Source: Thermaurantimonas aggregans (GTDB lineage Bacteria; Bacteroidota; Bacteroidia; Flavobacteriales; Schleiferiaceae). Taken from it: 64,000 nt of DNA. This document shows, piece by piece, positions 1 through 8,265 of the stretch. How positions within the stretch are numbered: position 1 is the stretch's first letter; every line of letters starts with the position of its first letter. The stretch is taken from assembly GCF_003851885.1 (NCBI RefSeq), contig NZ_BHZE01000010.1:1-64000 (forward strand). The letters run 5' to 3'. The translations under genes were made by a program, and so were the position numbers. Below the pieces are notes generated by a model. That model had not been told where the DNA came from and did not search any database. It saw nothing but the letters and a program-made list of their open reading frames with translations.

Positions 1-89
1 AAAAATCAATTTTTTGAAATATCACTACCAAAAACCTGCTTTAAGTCTAATTCATTTTTTGTAACATTAAATACCATTTAAAAACTGAT

Positions 90-125
90 AAAAAAAAGCT
101 GCCCTCTTTTAGGACAGCTTCTTTT
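90..125 (-). terminator. Intrinsic terminator of sucC
   Basis: Arms 96-105 and 111-120 form a 10-bp stem with one position that is a G-U wobble only in minus-strand RNA. The plus-strand A run at 88-97 gives the U-tract after the hairpin on the minus strand. It lies about 30 bases past the sucC stop codon, so it terminates sucC. Confidence 0.85.
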
Positions 126-154
126 GACATATAAAGCAATTTTAAAAAAAGACT

Positions 155-1345
155 TTATCCTACAAGCTCTTTCACCTTGTCAGCAGCTTCCTGGAGAGCA
201 ATGACAGAATGTACTTTCAAGCCACTGGTATCGAGTATTTGCTTAGCTTCTTCAGCATTAGTACCTTGTAAGCGTACGATGATCGGCACAGGAATTTCAC
301 CAACGTTACGATAGGCATCCACAATACCTTGGGCCACACGGTCGCAGCGCACTATACCGCCGAAAATGTTGATTAATATGGCTTTTACGTTCGGATCTTT
401 TAAGATGATTCGGAAGGCCTTTTCTACGCGAGCAGCATCAGCAGTACCGCCTACGTCGAGGAAGTTGGCAGGGTTGCCACCAGAGAGCTTGATGATGTCC
501 ATCGTAGCCATAGCAAGACCTGCCCCATTTACCATGCAGCCCACATTTCCGTCGAGCTTTACAAAGTTCAGGTTAGCTTCGCGCGCTTCTACCTCGGTTG
601 GGTCTTCTTCGCGAATGTCGCGCATAGCAGCATACTCCGGATGGCGGAAGAGACCATTGTCGTCGAGCACCACTTTGGCATCAACAGCGATTACGCGGTC
701 GTCAGAAGTTTTCAATACTGGATTTATCTCAAACAAACTGGCGTCGATGCTGATAAAGGCCTTGTAAAGCGCATGTACAAACTTCACCATTTCTTTGTAG
801 GCCTGCCCTTCCATTCCCAGATTAAAGGCTATACGGCGCGCTTGAAAATCTAAGAGTCCGGTAGCCGGGTCAATGATTTCTGTAAAAATCTGATCTGGAT
901 GATTTTCAGCTACCTCTTCTATGTCCATACCGCCTTGTGGCGAGTAAAGGATCATGTATCTGCCTACCTGACGGTTGAGCAATACGCTCATGTATATTTC
1001 TTTGGTCGGATTCGGGCCTGGATAGTAAACATCTTCCGCTATGAGTACCTGGTGTACCTTTTTGCCCTCTTTTGGAGTTTGTGGAGTTACTAGGTTCATC
1101 CCGATGATCTGAGAAGCTCTTTCTCTTACCTCATCTAGGGATTTTGCCAATTTTACCCCGCCACCCTTTCCGCGGCCGCCGGCATGTATTTGAGCTTTTA
1201 CCACCCACCATTTTGTACCGGTCTGCTCACTGAGTTTTTTCGCGGCTTCTACTGCCTCATCGGGTGTGGTAGCCACAATCCCCCTCTGAATGCCTACACC
1301 AAAAGAGCTTAAAATTTCTTTGCCTTGATATTCGTGTAAGTTCAT
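155..1345 (-). CDS. sucC: Succinate-CoA ligase (ADP-forming) beta subunit
   Basis: 396 residues, the normal length for bacterial SucC. The cytoplasmic enzyme interconverts succinyl-CoA and succinate with ATP formation in the TCA cycle, as a heterotetramer with SucD. The N-terminus MNLHEYQGKEIL, the glycine-rich ATP-grasp stretch around residue 55 (GGRGKGGG), the EINPV motif around residue 206 and the C-terminal ligase part (NGAGLAMATMD, NIFGGIVRCD) are all visible. sucD is not next to it in this window. A TACCTTTG -7 box lies 20 bases upstream of the ATG and a terminator follows, so it looks monocistronic. Confidence 0.96.
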   Translation of the reverse strand: MNLHEYQGKEILSSFGVGIQRGIVATTPDEAVEAAKKLSEQTGTKWWVVKAQIHAGGRGKGGGVKLAKSLDEVRERASQIIGMNLVTPQTPKEGKKVHQVLIAEDVYYPGPNPTKEIYMSVLLNRQVGRYMILYSPQGGMDIEEVAENHPDQIFTEIIDPATGLLDFQARRIAFNLGMEGQAYKEMVKFVHALYKAFISIDASLFEINPVLKTSDDRVIAVDAKVVLDDNGLFRHPEYAAMRDIREEDPTEVEAREANLNFVKLDGNVGCMVNGAGLAMATMDIIKLSGGNPANFLDVGGTADAARVEKAFRIILKDPNVKAILINIFGGIVRCDRVAQGIVDAYRNVGEIPVPIIVRLQGTNAEEAKQILDTSGLKVHSVIALQEAADKVKELVG

Positions 1346-1364
1346 CTGCTTCTGAATTTGCGCC

Positions 1365-1372
1365 CAAAGGTA
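1365..1372 (-). promoter_or_regulatory. -7 promoter element (TACCTTTG) for sucC
   Basis: Exact match to the Bacteroidota -7 consensus TAnnTTTG on the minus strand, 19 bases before the sucC ATG. No clear -33 TTTG partner is visible. Confidence 0.6.
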
Positions 1373-1480
1373 ATCGTCTTAAGACAGTTTTTTGAGTTTG
1401 TAGATGTTGTTTTAAAAGACTATTCAAATTCGGCTTTTTTCTATAAGATTTTTTTATGAATTTCATTCAATTTTTTTATT

Positions 1481-1488
1481 TATTTTTG
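1481..1488 (+). promoter_or_regulatory. -7 promoter element (TATTTTTG) for the TonB-like gene
   Basis: Exact TAnnTTTG match, 25 bases before the ATG at 1514, in an AT-rich intergenic stretch. No convincing -33 element is visible. Confidence 0.5.
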
Positions 1489-1513
1489 AAGAAATCAAAA
1501 TTCAGTACAAATT

Positions 1514-1981
1514 ATGAATTCAGTTAAAAACAAACTCTTCTTCGCTGTTGTAATATTTTCATTAGTGTTGTCAAATGTGCTCAAAGCCCAGTCTGCCAAC
1601 TCAAGTGAGGCACTTAGTATTGCGAAGGTAGACAACAAGCCTGTTTTTCCGGGTTGTGAATCCATCAAAGATGAAGAAGGCCGATTGAGCTGCTTAATTC
1701 AGGGCATACAAAAACACGTTGCTAAAAACTTTGTGTACCCAGAAGAAGCTAAAAAAGAAAAAATTCAAGGAAAAATTTTTGTGTCTTTTGTAATTGCAGA
1801 GGATGGCACCGTAAAAGATATCGAAGTAGCTAGGTCAGCACATCCTTTGTTAGATCAGGCTGCTATTGCCAGTGTTGCCAGCATTAATGACTTAAATCCT
1901 CGCATTAAACCTGCTTCTCAACAAGGCAAACCTGTAAGCGTAAAATTTACCATTCCTATTCAGGCTTCTTTGAATGACTAA
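1514..1981 (+). CDS. Exported TonB C-terminal-domain protein
   Basis: 155 residues. An N-terminal signal peptide ends near residue 26 (hydrophobic core, then LKAQS). The rest is a TonB C-terminal-type domain: PVFPGCES..., then YPEEAKKEKIQGKIFVSFVI with the typical DGTVKDIEV segment, and a conserved PVSVKFTIPI end. Bacteroidota encode many such small periplasmic TonB-like proteins; unlike true TonB it has no Pro-rich spacer, and the N-terminal hydrophobic segment looks cleavable rather than an anchor. The role in energising outer-membrane receptors is inferred from the domain only. It is monocistronic, between its own -7 box and a strong bidirectional terminator. Confidence 0.85.
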   Translation: MNSVKNKLFFAVVIFSLVLSNVLKAQSANSSEALSIAKVDNKPVFPGCESIKDEEGRLSCLIQGIQKHVAKNFVYPEEAKKEKIQGKIFVSFVIAEDGTVKDIEVARSAHPLLDQAAIASVASINDLNPRIKPASQQGKPVSVKFTIPIQASLND

Positions 1982-1995
1982 TTTCATGTAGACAT

Positions 1996-2040
1996 AAAAA
2001 AAAAAAAAAAAAAAAAGCCGGACGTATTGTCCGGCTTTTC
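1996..2040. terminator. Bidirectional terminator with a 21-base A tract
   Basis: Perfect 7-bp GC-rich stem (GCCGGAC 2017-2023, GTCCGGC 2029-2035) with a 5-base loop. TTTT follows on the plus strand. An uninterrupted run of 21 A (1996-2016) on the other side becomes a U21 tract for the minus-strand gene ending at 2062. It separates two convergent genes. Confidence 0.9.
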
Positions 2041-2061
2041 TTTTCATCTCTGCGTTTTGAT

Positions 2062-4008
2062 TTATTGAATATTGTTCAAATTTCGATACCCAGGTTTGTC
2101 TTCATACCAGTCAGTACGCTGTACACCGATAGTATTCACCCAAGTATTAAAGTACAGATATGCATCCCAAATTTTTACTTTTTCCTTAGGAGCTTTGTAA
2201 TCGTGGCTTATTAGCATAGCCCAAGGATAACCTTCTTTGTTTCTGTAAGTCACAGAGCGGTCAGCATCTGTTATATCATCGCCAGTACCAAGCAGTGCAG
2301 TATTAGCTAAAGCAGTTGGTTGCTTGCCTAGGAGATGGATTTCTCTACCGCGATTTCCGTCCACAAAGGCGAAGTAATTCAGTCCAAGTTGGTTCATTGG
2401 CTGCAGATTTTGTGGACTGTTGTATTTAATATTGATTGTGATTGTGTCTCTTAATTGCTTGAAGGCATTGTCAAACACAATTATTGTAGGAGCATTTTGA
2501 TCGGCTTCCAAACCCTTAGCATTTATGGTAATGATGTTTTCGGTAAGCTTTGCTCCGGATACGCTCTGAACAGCTGATTCAGCGTATGGCAGCTGGAATC
2601 CGAAGCCATTGCGATAAGAGGCACCGATGTGGTCAACTACGAATTTGTAATCAGACTCCACAAGCTGATTTTGAGCGTTTAAAACGTTTTTAAGGTTCAT
2701 TTTAACAATCAAATCGTTGAAGTCATAGTCGCCCATGTATGGCCATAGATCCTCGAATGCGATAGATGAATAGCTGTCTATGAAGGGTAAGTATTGATTG
2801 AAGGCCTTTGTAGCATCATTAGGATATTCGTCGAGTATATCTGCGATTCCATCGCCATCTGTGTCAGCAGGAGCAGGGCCGGGTACGGGAACGTTAGCTT
2901 GGCTAATGGCAGTTACAGGGTTTGAAGACACATAGAAAATTGCATCGTTAAAATCGTTATCACAGCTCGACCAGTCTCTGCGCAAGTCTTCAAAGCCAAT
3001 TACAAAACGCTGAAACTGAGCGGCAAAGTTCAGCATCACCATATGTGGCTTGAGATTGATGTTTGTCTCAGGATTGAATGCGGGCTTTGAAAAGAAATTG
3101 GTATTAGAAGGAACAACGGTAGAAGGTTTAGTGGTGTTGCCCTGAGAGAAAGCATTTTGTATCAAAACCCATCCAATTGATTTTCCGGCAGGGAATCTTC
3201 CCAATTTTACTTTCATACCGGGCAGTAATTCACCACCGCTACCGTTGAGTGAATAGTTGGGGAAGATCAGGTGAATTGTATCAATTTGGGACAAAGAAGT
3301 AGGCGGGTTGTTTGTGTTGTACACATAGTAGCCCAAAACATTTCTATAGCCAGCACCCTCGTGTACTACAGTCACATAAACATCAGCCAACTCGGTAATC
3401 TGTACGTCGGTTTGAATACCTGACTGAATGTAGTGAGGATTAAATTGAGGAACAGGTCTTTGCTCGGGTAAAGCATTATTTACAGCCTGAAGAAAGGATG
3501 AACTAATTTGATCGCGATCAGGCTCAAGATAATTGGGTAAACCTTGAATGTTAAATCCTCCCATAAATTTATAAACAATGCCATTGTGCACAATCGGTGC
3601 TGGTGTGTTTTTGAATGTGAGGGAAGGTGTTGATTTATTAACTGCAAAAAAGTTATAGGTGATGCTCTTGTTTACAATGGGAATTTCAATGTCACCTGGT
3701 AAACCAATAAAATAGGATTTTAAGAAGACGGACTTAAGAGAAGAGGGCAGAATGATGGATGAGATGTATTTGCCATCGTTGTCGAGTCTAATAGTTTGCA
3801 GCAGCGAACCACCGGAATCGGGATCAGCAGTAAAAAGTTTCACGATCGCTCCTTTGTATTCAGGGGTGGCAGTGAGAGAAATACTACCTGGTATGGTTGT
3901 TTCAAAATTAAAGTTACCTGCTGGATTAGGTGTTGGTTCATCCACTTTCTTTTTACAAGCTGCCAATGCGGCAAGTATTAAAATGGCAGAGATGATTCTT
4001 GTTTTCAT
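2062..4008 (-). CDS. LruC-domain surface lipoprotein
   Basis: 648 residues from the ATG at 4008. I chose this over an in-frame upstream ATG at 4050 because it gives a proper lipoprotein signal (MKTRIIS... LAAC, Cys at about residue 18, then KKK). The middle carries FVIGFEDLRRDWSSCDNDFNDAIFYV, a calcium-binding-like FEDL...NDxND motif, then a DTDGDGIADILDEYPND repeat, and the C-terminal LruC domain (FEDLWPYMGDYDFNDLIV). LruC proteins are known from Bacteroidota and Leptospira as surface or outer-membrane-associated lipoproteins of unclear function. It ends at the terminator with the U21 tract. No close TAnnTTTG promoter is visible. Confidence 0.9.
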   Translation of the reverse strand: MKTRIISAILILAALAACKKKVDEPTPNPAGNFNFETTIPGSISLTATPEYKGAIVKLFTADPDSGGSLLQTIRLDNDGKYISSIILPSSLKSVFLKSYFIGLPGDIEIPIVNKSITYNFFAVNKSTPSLTFKNTPAPIVHNGIVYKFMGGFNIQGLPNYLEPDRDQISSSFLQAVNNALPEQRPVPQFNPHYIQSGIQTDVQITELADVYVTVVHEGAGYRNVLGYYVYNTNNPPTSLSQIDTIHLIFPNYSLNGSGGELLPGMKVKLGRFPAGKSIGWVLIQNAFSQGNTTKPSTVVPSNTNFFSKPAFNPETNINLKPHMVMLNFAAQFQRFVIGFEDLRRDWSSCDNDFNDAIFYVSSNPVTAISQANVPVPGPAPADTDGDGIADILDEYPNDATKAFNQYLPFIDSYSSIAFEDLWPYMGDYDFNDLIVKMNLKNVLNAQNQLVESDYKFVVDHIGASYRNGFGFQLPYAESAVQSVSGAKLTENIITINAKGLEADQNAPTIIVFDNAFKQLRDTITINIKYNSPQNLQPMNQLGLNYFAFVDGNRGREIHLLGKQPTALANTALLGTGDDITDADRSVTYRNKEGYPWAMLISHDYKAPKEKVKIWDAYLYFNTWVNTIGVQRTDWYEDKPGYRNLNNIQ

Positions 4009-4404
4009 GGTTTGTTTCTGTTTACTGTTATATGTACAAATGCATGCCAATTTTTATAGTATTGATTTTCAATGTGTTCAATTTTATTAAATTTCCATAT
4101 TTGGGTATTTTTACCATTTATAGATTTTTTCTCATAGATGACTATTTTTCTTTTTCTTATCAAATTTCAACATTTCAGAGAGAAGTATTTATGAGATATG
4201 TTAGGAATCAGAAGAAATTTGTTTTAATACTGCTGAATTTGGTGGGAAGTGATGATTTGCCAAAAGATGTTTAAAGGTGTATTAATCTTAAAGAAGTAAT
4301 AAGTTTATTACTTACTACCTGTCATTTTTTTAATCTAAATCTATGAATTAAATCTATTGTAAAAATTTGGGGAACGAATAAACCAACAGCCGCAAAAGCG
4401 TAAA
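4009..4404. other. AT-rich intergenic region, no gene seen
   Basis: About 395 bases between the LruC lipoprotein start and the 3' end of the next minus-strand gene. It should hold the LruC-gene promoter, but I see no exact TAnnTTTG box near the start, no hairpin and no convincing reading frame. The short open frames here lack protein-like composition. Confidence 0.5.
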
Positions 4405-4830
4405 CTAAAATGACGCGTAGAAATACTCTGCTATTCCGTTTTTATCAACTATGATCAGCAGATTATACCCGTCAATTGAAACTTTTACGCCATTTCTGGT
4501 AGTTGTAAGGTTTGGTAACTCGAAGAGGTAAAAACCTTTGATGTCGTAAGAATTTGGTTCAACCTCAAAAACAATTCCTTCGATACCATCCTCTGTTATA
4601 TACCTACTTCTACTCACTGAAAAATACAGTCTGTTATTTGGTTCATCCGGATGTTGTAAGGTAATTTGATTACCAGCGCTTACCGAAAAGATTGTACTTC
4701 TATTCTTAGAATAATAATTTCGGGTCAATGTGATTCGTACTTTTTCGGGATGATTCGTCGCTAATCCTTTTTGCAACGAGAGTAAACTTGAAAATACGAG
4801 TATAAAAATGAAGAGGCTTAAATGTTTCAT
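4405..4830 (-). CDS. Small exported protein of unknown function
   Basis: 141 residues. The N-terminus MKHLSLFIFILVFSSLLSLQ is a signal peptide with cleavage probably near residue 25. The mature part (about 115 residues) is predicted to be mostly beta strand (VRITLTRNYYS, RLYFSVSRSRYIT, GIVFEVEPNSY) and ends in an aromatic residue. I do not recognise a family. It stands alone between the LruC lipoprotein and the YceI protein, with 125 bases and a terminator separating it from the latter, so it probably has its own promoter. Confidence 0.65.
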   Translation of the reverse strand: MKHLSLFIFILVFSSLLSLQKGLATNHPEKVRITLTRNYYSKNRSTIFSVSAGNQITLQHPDEPNNRLYFSVSRSRYITEDGIEGIVFEVEPNSYDIKGFYLFELPNLTTTRNGVKVSIDGYNLLIIVDKNGIAEYFYASF

Positions 4831-4900
4831 ATATTAGAAAGTATGGAATACGAAATTGGCTATTTCATGATAAATCCATACTACTGCATCTGAGTGAAAT

Positions 4901-4934
4901 AAAAAAGCCGCTCCTTAATAAGAGCGGCTTTTAA
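4901..4934. terminator. Bidirectional intrinsic terminator after the YceI gene
   Basis: Perfect 11-bp stem AAAAGCCGCTC (4903-4913) and GAGCGGCTTTT (4922-4932) with an 8-base loop. It lies just past the stop codon of the minus-strand YceI-like gene at 4956. Confidence 0.85.
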
Positions 4935-4955
4935 AACTTATCAAATACAAATAGA

Positions 4956-5621
4956 TTAGATATTCCCTTTTACATCGAGGGTCAGCAAGAAGTTGTCGTC
5001 GATCAACTGATCTTTAAGAACTCCTTTGATGCCTGATGAACGGAACATCACGTTGAATTGTGTGCGGTTTACGCCAAACTCAGGTGCACTGAGGCTTACT
5101 CCGTTTTCATTAACAGTTACAGTAGCAGGGAAGGTTATGTTTTTAGTAATACCGCGAATGGTGAGGTTACCACTGATGAGGTGAGATGTTCCCTTTTCGG
5201 CATTTGCCTCTTCAGCCACATTTGTGATTTCAAATACAGCAGTGGGGAAAGAATCAACGGCGAAGAAGTCATTGCTCTTCAGGTGATTAACGAGTTTTGC
5301 ATTGTACATGGTGTCTTCAAGGTCTTTGCAGACGATTGAATTCATATCGATTACGAAGCGACCACCTACCAGCTTGCCATCTTGCAACTGAAACACACCT
5401 TCCTGAATGTTAATTGTACCGATGTGAAAGTCTCCAGAGTAGGTTTTAAAGCCCTTCCAGTTCACAGTGCTACCGGCTATATCTACATTAGCCTGAGTGG
5501 CCGATAGGTAAGCAGGCACTTCTTGAGCTTCAGTAGTTTCTACAGCTTCTGTATTGCTACCACCACATGACCAAAGTAAAGTGGCAATTAGAGAAAGTGA
5601 CGCGAGATTGTGGATTTTCAT
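4956..5621 (-). CDS. YceI-family lipoprotein
   Basis: 221 residues from the ATG at 5621, chosen over an upstream in-frame ATG because it begins a lipoprotein signal (MKIHNLASLSLIATLLWSCGG, lipobox Cys near residue 18). The mature part is one YceI domain: STVNWKGFKTYSGDFHIGTI, then FVIDMNSIVCKDL, SNDFFAVDSFPTAVFEI and the closing NLTIRGITKNITFP and PEFGVNRTQFNV. YceI domains form a lipocalin-like barrel that binds isoprenoid or other lipids in the periplasm; the ligand here is unknown. It has its own -7 box and terminator, so it is likely monocistronic. Confidence 0.92.
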   Translation of the reverse strand: MKIHNLASLSLIATLLWSCGGSNTEAVETTEAQEVPAYLSATQANVDIAGSTVNWKGFKTYSGDFHIGTINIQEGVFQLQDGKLVGGRFVIDMNSIVCKDLEDTMYNAKLVNHLKSNDFFAVDSFPTAVFEITNVAEEANAEKGTSHLISGNLTIRGITKNITFPATVTVNENGVSLSAPEFGVNRTQFNVMFRSSGIKGVLKDQLIDDNFLLTLDVKGNI

Positions 5622-5649
5622 ACGCTTTATTTGTTTTATAAACTTAGAA

Positions 5650-5657
5650 CAAAAATA
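5650..5657 (-). promoter_or_regulatory. -7 promoter element (TATTTTTG) for the YceI gene
   Basis: Exact TAnnTTTG on the minus strand 28 bases before the ATG at 5621. A TTTG lies 15 bases further upstream (5673-5676), a slightly short spacing for a -33 element. The box supports the downstream ATG as the real start. Confidence 0.55.
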
Positions 5658-5794
5658 GTTATTTTCTGCAATCAAAAAAGCATGTATCTACAATTAATAC
5701 ATTAAATTTAAGTTAAATAAAGATGAATAAAAATGGATGTAAAAGGCTAAATAACAAAAATATCGAACGATTAAAAACTTTGTAATATTGTAGT

Positions 5795-6229
5795 TTATTC
5801 TTTACTTTTCAAAATAAAATACTCAATGGCCAAAACGTACGACATAAGACCGAATCCAAAAATTACCCCTACACAATGTGGCGAAATGTAGGACGTATGT
5901 CTGAAAGATTCACGTGCAGCGATGTTTGATATATGCACCTCTACCACGGGCTTAGAGATTGCTTTTACGGCATCGCCTATGGCTACTGAGGTGTGGGTAT
6001 ATCCACCGGCATTGAGTATGATTCCATCCACCCAATAATCAGCCTCATGGAGTTTTGAAATGATATCACCCTCCACATTGCTCTGCCAGTCGTAAAGTTC
6101 GATCGACTTCTGAGCGTATTTCAAGCGCAAAGGCTTTATAAAGTCCTCCCAGCTCTGGCTACTATAAATGGCGGTTTCCCTTATACCAAGTAAATTGAGA
6201 TTAGGGCCGTTAATAATTAAAATTTTCAT
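5795..6229 (-). CDS. aroQ: Type II 3-dehydroquinate dehydratase
   Basis: 144 residues from the ATG at 6229, the normal type II length. An open frame continues upstream but only antisense-like to dciA. The enzyme dehydrates 3-dehydroquinate to 3-dehydroshikimate in the shikimate pathway. It shows the N-terminal NGPNLNLLG, the NAGGYTHTSVA motif (usual form NPGAYTHTS, so two changes in a recognisable block) and EVHISNIAARESFRHTSYIS with the conserved histidine and arginine. It starts 5 bases after dciA, last in a recF-dciA-aroQ operon. Confidence 0.93.
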   Translation of the reverse strand: MKILIINGPNLNLLGIRETAIYSSQSWEDFIKPLRLKYAQKSIELYDWQSNVEGDIISKLHEADYWVDGIILNAGGYTHTSVAIGDAVKAISKPVVEVHISNIAARESFRHTSYISPHCVGVIFGFGLMSYVLAIEYFILKSKE

Positions 6230-6234
6230 GGGAA

Positions 6235-6531
6235 TTACAGTAAAACGATGTTTTTCACCACTATTTCTTCTTGTCCAATTTCTTCGTTGATGGCTTTGAT
6301 CAATTTTTCTTTGTACATCCAAAGTTCTTCTCGAAGTACTGAAGAGTTGAGGTGTATGGTAAGGGTTTGTCGCTCGTAGGAGATGTTTATGGTATGATTT
6401 TGTGCCACCGGACCTAAGATACGGTACCATGCATTTTTAGCTGCTACTTCCATCATCTTATCACCCCAACCGTATTTCTTTTTAAGTAGTTGAAGTACTT
6501 CGCCAAGGCTTAATTCGTTTTTTCGCTTCAT
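6235..6531 (-). CDS. DciA-like protein (DUF721)
   Basis: 98 residues. The DUF721 core is visible: LGEVLQLLKKKYGWGDKMMEVAAKNAWYRILGPVAQNHT, then SYERQTLTIHLNSSVLREELWMYKEKLIKAINEE. The family includes DciA, the helicase loader or operator of bacteria lacking DnaC/DnaI, and in many phyla it sits next to recF or dnaA-region genes. Its ATG overlaps the recF stop by 4 bases, so translation is probably coupled. Helicase loading is inferred from the family. Confidence 0.88.
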   Translation of the reverse strand: MKRKNELSLGEVLQLLKKKYGWGDKMMEVAAKNAWYRILGPVAQNHTINISYERQTLTIHLNSSVLREELWMYKEKLIKAINEEIGQEEIVVKNIVLL

Positions 6532-7643
6532 TCGATGTGAATTTTTTGGTCAGAGTGAATGTGAAAGAAACGGGCATTGCCGTGAAACTGGTTGGCTATC
6601 TGTACACTTCGCTCTGGATCGGTATCTGAAAGGAAAATTTGCCCAAAGTTCATGTCGCGCACCAGTCGTATCACGTTGGCAGTGCGGTTTCGGTCGAGCT
6701 TGTCAAAAATATCGTCGAAAAGTAGAATTGGAGGCATTCCGGTTTTTTCTCGCAGCACGGCATACATGGCTAATTTAAGGGCAATAAGATAGGACTTCTG
6801 CTGTCCCTGGCTTCCGAATTTTTTCAATGGAAATCCATTGATGCGCATGTCGATATCGTCTTTGTGAATGCCCTTAGTTGTATAGAGCACATCCATATCG
6901 CGTGCTGTAGCTTCGCGAAGCATGGCAGCAAGATTGCCTTGTGCTAAGTCGCTCTGATAGGCTACCGAAATGTCTTCCGTAGAATTAGCTATTTGTGAAT
7001 AAAACTCTGAAAGCCATTTGGCTGTTTTTTCCCAAAACTGGCTGCGCACGGAATAGATGTATTCGGCCAGAGGTTCCATTTGTTCGGTGTACAACTCCAG
7101 AATCTCAAGACTACACTTTCGTAGGGGTACGGTTTCTTTTAGGTAGGTGTTACGCTGCTGTAGTAGTCTGTTGTATCGAATCAACTGGTGCAAATAGTGC
7201 GAGTCGGCTAATGACAAAATCAGGTCTGTAACCTTCCGACGCTCTTTGCTGCCTTCGTATATTAGGTTTGTATCCAGTGGCGAAATCACCACTACCGGTA
7301 GCAACCCGATGTGATCCGAAAGTTTTTGGTATTCTACATCGTTGCGCTTAAGGAGCTTTTTATCGTTTTTGCGCAGTGAGAGCAAAATTTCTTCTTCTTG
7401 CTCAGCCCTCGTAAAGAGACCCTTTACCATAAAAAAATCAGCACCGTGCTTCATGGCTTGAGCATCTGTGTTGGTCAAGAAAGATTTAGTTGTACACAGA
7501 TAGTGAATAGCATCGAGCAAGTTGGTCTTCCCTACCCCATTGGCGCCGAGAAAACAATTGATCGAAGGAGAAAAGTTTAAGGATACCTCTTCCCAATTTT
7601 TGAAATTCAATACATTAAGTGAAAGTAACAACAGCTGGCTCAC
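6528..7643 (-). CDS. recF: DNA replication and repair protein RecF
   Basis: 371 residues, typical length. It is an SMC-like ATPase of the RecFOR pathway that loads RecA at gaps. Walker A is at about residue 34 (GANGVGKTN); the signature-like SQGQQKSYLIALK and Walker B ILLFDDIFDKLD are in the C-terminal third. First gene of recF-dciA-aroQ. A TAGCTTTG box ends only 5 bases before the ATG, so the transcript may be leaderless or nearly so. It is divergent from pabA/trpG with 62 bases between. Confidence 0.96.
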   Translation of the reverse strand: MSQLLLLSLNVLNFKNWEEVSLNFSPSINCFLGANGVGKTNLLDAIHYLCTTKSFLTNTDAQAMKHGADFFMVKGLFTRAEQEEEILLSLRKNDKKLLKRNDVEYQKLSDHIGLLPVVVISPLDTNLIYEGSKERRKVTDLILSLADSHYLHQLIRYNRLLQQRNTYLKETVPLRKCSLEILELYTEQMEPLAEYIYSVRSQFWEKTAKWLSEFYSQIANSTEDISVAYQSDLAQGNLAAMLREATARDMDVLYTTKGIHKDDIDMRINGFPLKKFGSQGQQKSYLIALKLAMYAVLREKTGMPPILLFDDIFDKLDRNRTANVIRLVRDMNFGQIFLSDTDPERSVQIANQFHGNARFFHIHSDQKIHIE

Positions 7644-7648
7644 ATGCG

Positions 7649-7656
7649 CAAAGCTA
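7649..7656 (-). promoter_or_regulatory. -7 promoter element (TAGCTTTG) for recF
   Basis: Exact TAnnTTTG on the minus strand with only 5 bases between box and ATG, implying a very short or absent leader. It shares the 62-base divergent region with the pabA box. Confidence 0.5.
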
Positions 7657-7674
7657 AGGGTCTGCAGAGTAGTG

Positions 7675-7682
7675 TACTTTTG
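7675..7682 (+). promoter_or_regulatory. -7 promoter element (TACTTTTG) for pabA/trpG
   Basis: Exact TAnnTTTG, 23 bases before the GTG start at 7706. This TACTTTTG version recurs at several other starts in the window. Confidence 0.6.
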
Positions 7683-7705
7683 TTTGACTTAATTAAACTC
7701 AACCA

Positions 7706-8263
7706 GTGAAACTGCTGCTGCTCGACAATTACGATTCATTTACCTACAATCTTTGGAATTACTTGAAAATGTGCGATGTAGATGTAGAAGTGGCGTACAA
7801 CGATCAAGTGGTTGTAGATAAAATCGGGCAGTACAGTGGCATTGTTCTTTCGCCCGGCCCGGGAATACCCTCAGAGGCAGGAGCCCTCATGGATGTAATT
7901 TCGAAGTGGGCGGGCAAAAGGCCTATTTTGGGTATTTGTTTAGGTCATCAAGCTATAGCTGAGGCATTTGGTGGTCACCTCAGAAAACTACCCATGCCTT
8001 ATCACGGCGTAGCTCACAAGATTACTTTCAAAAACATACCAATTTTTCAAGAAATCGAAATGCCCACAGAAGTCGGATTATATCATTCTTGGGCTATAGA
8101 AAGTGTACCATCGATTGTAGAGGTAGTGGCCGAAAATTCAGAAAACATACCTATGGCCATTTATTCCGAACATTTACATTTGACTGGGCTACAATTTCAC
8201 CCTGAGAGCATAATGACTACCTACGGGCTGAAGATGATACAAAACTGGATAAATTCACTTTAA
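7706..8263 (+). CDS. pabA: Anthranilate/aminodeoxychorismate synthase glutaminase subunit
   Basis: 185 residues starting with GTG; the N-terminus KLLLLDNYDSFTYN is standard, so the start is secure. It is a class I glutamine amidotransferase: nucleophile Cys in LGICLGHQA (about residue 79), and His-Glu in FHPESIMTT near the C-terminus. It supplies ammonia to a chorismate-using partner for folate (PabA) or tryptophan (TrpG); the sequence does not decide and neither partner gene is nearby. It is followed after 2 bases by the exosortase gene, so the two are co-transcribed. Confidence 0.88.
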   Translation: MKLLLLDNYDSFTYNLWNYLKMCDVDVEVAYNDQVVVDKIGQYSGIVLSPGPGIPSEAGALMDVISKWAGKRPILGICLGHQAIAEAFGGHLRKLPMPYHGVAHKITFKNIPIFQEIEMPTEVGLYHSWAIESVPSIVEVVAENSENIPMAIYSEHLHLTGLQFHPESIMTTYGLKMIQNWINSL

Positions 8264-8265
8264 AG

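Noticed and set aside
1257-1466. Minus-strand frame upstream of sucC
   Set aside because: Overlaps the sucC start in another frame and spans its promoter; no recognisable product.
4051-4274. Plus-strand reading frames upstream of the LruC gene
   Set aside because: Phe/Tyr-rich translations typical of AT-rich noncoding DNA; no start context or homology.
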